Assembly (NCBI GenBank): GCA_964353405.1
Contig: CAYGWJ010000192.1
Span: 1 to 8,847, forward strand
Source: JBGLNJ01 sp964353405
Lineage (GTDB): Bacteria > Chloroflexota > Anaerolineae > Fen-1058
DNA length: 8,847 bases
Reading direction: 5' to 3'
Shown here piece after piece: positions 7,006-8,847 of the stretch. The first letter of the stretch is position 1. Each line of letters opens with the position of its first letter. The notes under the pieces were generated by a model. It had not been told where the DNA came from. It made no database searches and saw only the letters and a list, made by a program, of their open reading frames with translations. The position numbers were made by a program, and so were the translations under genes.

Positions 7006-7008
7006 GAG
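7004..7008 (+). promoter_or_regulatory. higA ribosome binding site
   Basis: AGGAG overlaps the higB stop codon TAG (7003-7005) and lies 6 bases before the ATG at 7015. It favours 7015 over the adjacent GTG at 7012. It contrasts with the missing site ahead of higB, consistent with antitoxin being made in excess. Confidence 0.75.
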
Positions 7009-7014
7009 ATTGTG

Positions 7015-7335
7015 ATGAGCAAAAAGTTCGCTCCCATTCATCCTGGCGAGATTTTACTGGACGAGTTTTTACAGCCAATGAGCATCAGCCAGTACAGGCT
7101 GGCGAAGGATATTAGCGTGCATCCGCGCCGCATCAACGAGATCATTCACGGCAAGCGTTCAATCAGCGCCGATACGGCGTTGAGGCTGTCGCGGTATTTT
7201 GGCTTATCGGAGCGTTTCTGGCTGAATCTTCAGGCGCGCTATGATCTCGAAGTGGAGAAGGATCGGCTCGAAGGCCGTCTTGAGCATGAGGTCAAGGTTC
7301 TGGCAGCAAATCAAGCCGTACATGCTCACGCTTGA
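7015..7335 (+). CDS. higA: HigA-type antitoxin, XRE-family helix-turn-helix
   Basis: This 106-residue antitoxin binds HigB and, as a DNA-binding protein, represses its own promoter. The N-terminus FAPIHPGEILLDEFLQP is the signature of the HigA/VapI group. The helix-turn-helix spans about residues 23-62 (ISQYRLAKDISVHPRRINEI, then IHGKRSISADTALRLSRYFG), and SERFWLNLQARYDLEVEKD follows as in the family. Length and residues are normal, so the antitoxin should work. Its likely DNA target is the palindrome at 6691-6715. The gene ends at 7333-7335, and the recognisable remnant of a second kinase gene begins within about 10 bp, so the 3' edge of the module is abrupt. A 71-codon frame starting at 7241 inside it is only a shadow. 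Confidence 0.93.
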   Translation: MSKKFAPIHPGEILLDEFLQPMSISQYRLAKDISVHPRRINEIIHGKRSISADTALRLSRYFGLSERFWLNLQARYDLEVEKDRLEGRLEHEVKVLAANQAVHAHA

Positions 7336-7340
7336 CGCGC

Positions 7341-7439
7341 GCCGCACGCGGCGGAACGGTTGCGGTCGAAAGCGAATTGGGCAAGGGGGGTACGTTCACG
7401 ATCCGGTTGCCTGCTCTCAAAGTAGGATCATCCGGTTAA
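7341..7439 (+). pseudogene. 3' remnant of a second receiver-HisKA-HATPase kinase gene
   Basis: In the frame starting at 7350 the sequence reads GGTVAVESELGKGGTFTIRL followed by PALKVGSSG and a TAA at 7437-7439. It matches the tail of the intact hybrid kinase (residues 349-372) at 22 of 24 residues and 60 of 72 bases. Most base changes are silent, so the lost gene diverged under selection before it was cut down. Only the last strand of the HATPase domain survives. The G2 loop, DTGxGI motif and everything upstream are missing, and higA now lies where they would be. No start codon or ribosome binding site serves it. It could be what is left after higBA replaced a tandem paralogue, or a displaced gene end from integration at the 3' end of the neighbouring kinase. 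Confidence 0.85.
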
Positions 7440-7487
7440 TTGCAAATTGGGCGTGAAACACTGCGAGCATAGTATAGGGAGTATCCT

Positions 7488-7766
7488 ATGGCCGAAGAAC
7501 ATACTTTATACAAAGAGGCTGGCGGCAGTCCTCTAAAAGGATATTTGTTACTCAAGTCTGAAAACAAGAATGTGCCGCCCAACTGGGTCGAACGATATAC
7601 AAAGATTCGTCGAGATAAACACGAGGCTGTGACCCAAGCATTACATGATGGTTTTAAGGGATATGCCACTCTCTGTGAATGGGAAGAAGCGTATCTTAAA
7701 GAATGTTTTTATTATGGCATACGAATCCTCTTTGAGCTTGAACGAGAAGGAAAATCAAGCCGGTAA
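7488..7766 (+). CDS. Hypothetical protein, 92 residues
   Basis: I do not recognise the family. The product is a charged, soluble, mostly helical small protein. It has aromatic clusters in the middle and near the end (NWVERYTKIRRDKHEA; GYATLCEWEEAYLKECFYYG) and two cysteines (C63 and C72 region), with no signal peptide or membrane segment. The ATG at 7488 has AGGGAG (7476-7481) six bases ahead, which supports real translation. The gene is visibly AT-richer than the kinase and ETF genes, with codons such as TTA, ATA and AAA. Together with the neighbouring toxin-antitoxin module and kinase remnant, this suggests acquired DNA. It is followed 40 bp later by another unrecognised small gene with similar base use, and the two may be co-transcribed. 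The bases between the remnant and this start (7440-7487) hold no promoter I can defend. Confidence 0.65.
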   Translation: MAEEHTLYKEAGGSPLKGYLLLKSENKNVPPNWVERYTKIRRDKHEAVTQALHDGFKGYATLCEWEEAYLKECFYYGIRILFELEREGKSSR

Positions 7767-7806
7767 CTGACTCGGAGCTTGTTTCTTGCCCGAAAGGAAT
7801 CACACC

Positions 7807-8151
7807 ATGAGTGCAATCCGAAAATATCGCGTCAATGGACGGGACATCACAGATAACATAGAGGTCTACTTCAAGGTCGCTCAAGAGGATGGCCTACTTC
7901 TTTGCAACCTTTGTGTAACGGATGAAGGTATATATTACTACAGAGCAGGTTCAAAGATACTGTCACCGAAAGAAAATGCTAATGCTCGTGATTCAGATGA
8001 CGGTTTCATTTCTATGGAAGATTTGAAAGACCTGTTTGAGATGTTAAGGAAAGCAAAGCTCTTCACTGACGAGGAAGGCAAGCATCTCAAGATAACCAAA
8101 CAAGGTAGAAAAGTCATCATAGAGGAAGAACCTGCCGAATCTACCGAATGA
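7807..8151 (+). CDS. Hypothetical protein, 114 residues
   Basis: The family is not recognised. The N-terminal part (about 1-45) looks like beta strands with a C-x2-C pair (LLCNLCVTDEGIYYYRAG). The middle is acidic (NARDSDDGFISMEDLKDLFE), and the C-terminus reads like a helix and strand with an acidic tail (KHLKITKQGRKVIIEEEPAE). There is no membrane segment or signal peptide. The ATG at 7807 is chosen because AAAGGA (7793-7798) lies eight bases ahead. A TTG at 7786 is also in frame but overlaps no ribosome binding site. The gene is AT-rich like the one before it, and the two probably came in together. Just past its TGA (8149-8151) the same frame stays open for 36 more codons carrying six cysteines, so this may be a shortened form of a protein that once ended in a zinc ribbon. 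Confidence 0.65.
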   Translation: MSAIRKYRVNGRDITDNIEVYFKVAQEDGLLLCNLCVTDEGIYYYRAGSKILSPKENANARDSDDGFISMEDLKDLFEMLRKAKLFTDEEGKHLKITKQGRKVIIEEEPAESTE

Positions 8152-8262
8152 TTGCCAGTATCAGCAAGTTCGTGCCCAAGTTGCGGTCGGCGGAGCGGTT
8201 GCCCGCCTCGCCACTCCCTAACCGAATGTGACACCTGTGCGTGTGGTTTGTGGTCAATCTAG
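8152..8262 (+). other. In-frame Cys-rich continuation after the TGA of the preceding gene
   Basis: Read in the frame of the gene ending at 8151, this stretch has 36 sense codons and a TAG at 8260-8262. It contains CPSCGRRSGC and ECDTCACGLW, with cysteines at codons starting 8173, 8182, 8200, 8227, 8236 and 8242. The C-x2-C-G ... C-x2-C-x-C-G spacing resembles a zinc ribbon. The residues on both sides of the TGA (EEEPAESTE, then LPVSASS) look like a flexible linker. It may be a domain separated by a nonsense mutation, or chance. No start codon with a ribosome binding site is visible for separate translation. Confidence 0.35.
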
Positions 8263-8291
8263 CGCTGTCAGGTTAATAAATCGTTCAGTTC

Positions 8292-8377
8292 TTGTCACCC
8301 TGAGCGAAGCGAAGGGTCTCTACCTTGCACCATCGGCAGAGATTCTTCGCCGCCCGCAGGGCGGCTCAGAATGACAA
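8292..8377. repeat. 86-bp imperfect inverted-repeat element (MITE- or REP-like)
   Basis: The terminal arms are TTGTCACCCTGAGC (8292-8305) and GCTCAGAATGACAA (8364-8377), which pair at 12 of 14 positions. Inner arms GCGAAGGGTCTCT (8309-8321) and AGAGATTCTTCGC (8338-8350) pair at 11 of 13. A perfect GCCGCCC/GGGCGGC hairpin sits at 8349-8365. Repeats of this wording (TGTCACCCTGAGCGAAGCG) are familiar to me as dispersed intergenic elements in several environmental phyla. No transposase is present, so any movement would need one supplied elsewhere. Confidence 0.75.
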
Positions 8378-8410
8378 AATCGCATCAGTATGACATAGGC
8401 ACACTCTCAC

Positions 8411-8417
8411 AAAGGAG
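8411..8417 (+). promoter_or_regulatory. Ribosome binding site that sets the response regulator start
   Basis: AAAGGAG lies 7 bases before the ATG at 8425. This makes 8425 the start rather than the upstream in-frame ATG at 8371, which lies within the inverted-repeat element. Confidence 0.85.
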
Positions 8418-8424
8418 ATGCACC

Positions 8425-8847
8425 ATGAGTATACAAAAGAAACTGCTGATCATTGACGACGACCCCGACTTTGTGGACGGGATCCGGTCCATTCTCAGGA
8501 CCGCCGACTATCAGGTGGATGCGACCTACACTCCCAAGGCCGGCTACAAGGCGCTCGAGACCGGCCAGTATGACATGCTTCTGTTGGACATTATGATGGG
8601 CCGGGGCGCCGAGGGCATCATGATCGCCCGCAAGATGCGCAAAGACGCCAAGCTGCGGGAAATGCCGGTGTTGATCCTCACCGGCATGCGCGAGCAGATC
8701 GCCTTCCTCTTCCCCGGCGAGCAGGTGCATCCTCGCTTTGTGGCCGTAGACGAATTGGTCGAAAAACCGATTGAGCCGAAACTGCTTTTGGAAAAGGTGA
8801 GCGCCCTGTTGAAAGCGGCAGAAGCAAGAAAGGCGCAGGCCGGATAG
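8425..8847 (+). CDS. Single-domain response regulator (CheY-like receiver)
   Basis: This 140-residue protein consists only of a receiver domain. The acidic pocket is D11-D12-D13 (LLIIDDDPDF), the phosphoacceptor is D55 (LLLDIMM), the switch residue is T86 (LILTGM) and the conserved lysine is K114 (VEKPI). The stretch between T86 and K114 is longer than usual and carries an extra loop (about residues 90-107, including FPGEQVHPRF), so the beta4-beta5 side may bind a special partner. There is no DNA-binding or enzymatic output domain. It could act as a phosphate shuttle or a protein-binding switch in the pathway of the two kinases upstream. About 1.7 kb of accessory DNA now separates it from them. 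It ends in Ala/Lys-rich helix AAEARKAQAG and the TAG closes the window. Confidence 0.92.
   Translation: MSIQKKLLIIDDDPDFVDGIRSILRTADYQVDATYTPKAGYKALETGQYDMLLLDIMMGRGAEGIMIARKMRKDAKLREMPVLILTGMREQIAFLFPGEQVHPRFVAVDELVEKPIEPKLLLEKVSALLKAAEARKAQAG

Larger units (their letters stand above)
8263..8424. other. Gap before the last response regulator
   Basis: This stretch holds no gene. It has a short AT-rich patch (near 8271-8280), the inverted-repeat element at 8292-8377 and the ribosome binding site of the next gene. No promoter with good -35 and -10 boxes was found. An ATG at 8371 is in frame with the response regulator but falls inside the repeat element. Confidence 0.6.

Noticed and set aside
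7241..7456. 71-codon plus-strand frame running from higA into the kinase remnant
   Set aside because: It is out of frame with both higA and the kinase tail homology, and has no start signal.
8148..8231. Small frame starting at the ATG overlapping the TGA of the hypothetical gene
   Set aside because: It has only 27 codons, lacks a ribosome binding site and has no recognisable features; the other frame with six cysteines is the notable one.
8371..8424. Upstream ATG for the last response regulator
   Set aside because: The ATG lies in the arm of the inverted-repeat element and has no ribosome binding site; AAAGGAG before 8425 is decisive.
1..8847. CRISPR arrays, tRNA or rRNA genes, complete insertion sequences, integrase
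   Set aside because: No regularly spaced direct repeats, no tRNA-like cloverleaf with the expected conserved loops, and no transposase or recombinase reading frame were seen.

Overview
This GC-rich bacterial window reads almost entirely left to right. It begins inside an electron transfer flavoprotein (ETF) operon and ends exactly at the stop codon of a response regulator. The gene content (ETF beta and alpha, then a membrane Fe-S oxidoreductase of the ETF:quinone oxidoreductase type) and the style of the short palindromic intergenic repeats suggest an uncultivated environmental bacterium, possibly Chloroflexota. That assignment is an inference from memory of family resemblance and was not tested by a search.

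Region 1 (1-3596) is a metabolic operon: the 3' half of etfB, complete etfA, and a 691-residue membrane protein with a cytochrome-b-like N-terminus, two [4Fe-4S] motifs and a C-terminal pair of CCG-type domains. Together they would pass electrons from flavoprotein dehydrogenases (for example acyl-CoA dehydrogenases) through ETF to membrane quinone. A 52-bp cloverleaf-like palindromic element lies between etfB and etfA. Two tandem hairpins lie just ahead of the oxidoreductase.

Region 2 (3580-6680) is signalling. A Cache-type membrane sensor histidine kinase overlaps the oxidoreductase gene by 17 bp. It is followed by a soluble receiver-HisKA-HATPase hybrid. The overlap makes the kinase part of the electron-transfer operon. 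A single-domain response regulator at the right end (8425-8847) probably belongs to the same pathway. No DNA-binding output domain is visible in the window.

Region 3 (6681-8424) is an accessory insert-like stretch between the hybrid kinase and the last response regulator. It holds a complete higBA toxin-antitoxin module with its own promoter and operator palindrome. Immediately after higA is a decayed 3' end of a second, paralogous hybrid kinase: 22 of 24 codons encode the same residues as the intact kinase tail, and the DNA differences are mostly synonymous. Two small AT-richer hypothetical genes follow. After the second of these, the same frame continues past its TGA into a Cys-rich, zinc-ribbon-like stretch. 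Last comes an 86-bp inverted-repeat element. The higBA module is thus bracketed by two copies of a kinase gene end, which points to gene replacement or to integration at a gene 3' end.

The most interesting items are the kinase-tail duplication around higBA, the tight coupling of an ETF:quinone branch to a kinase cascade with no visible output, the loss of every cysteine ligand from the first CCG-like domain of the oxidoreductase, and the Cys-rich reading frame behind a TGA.
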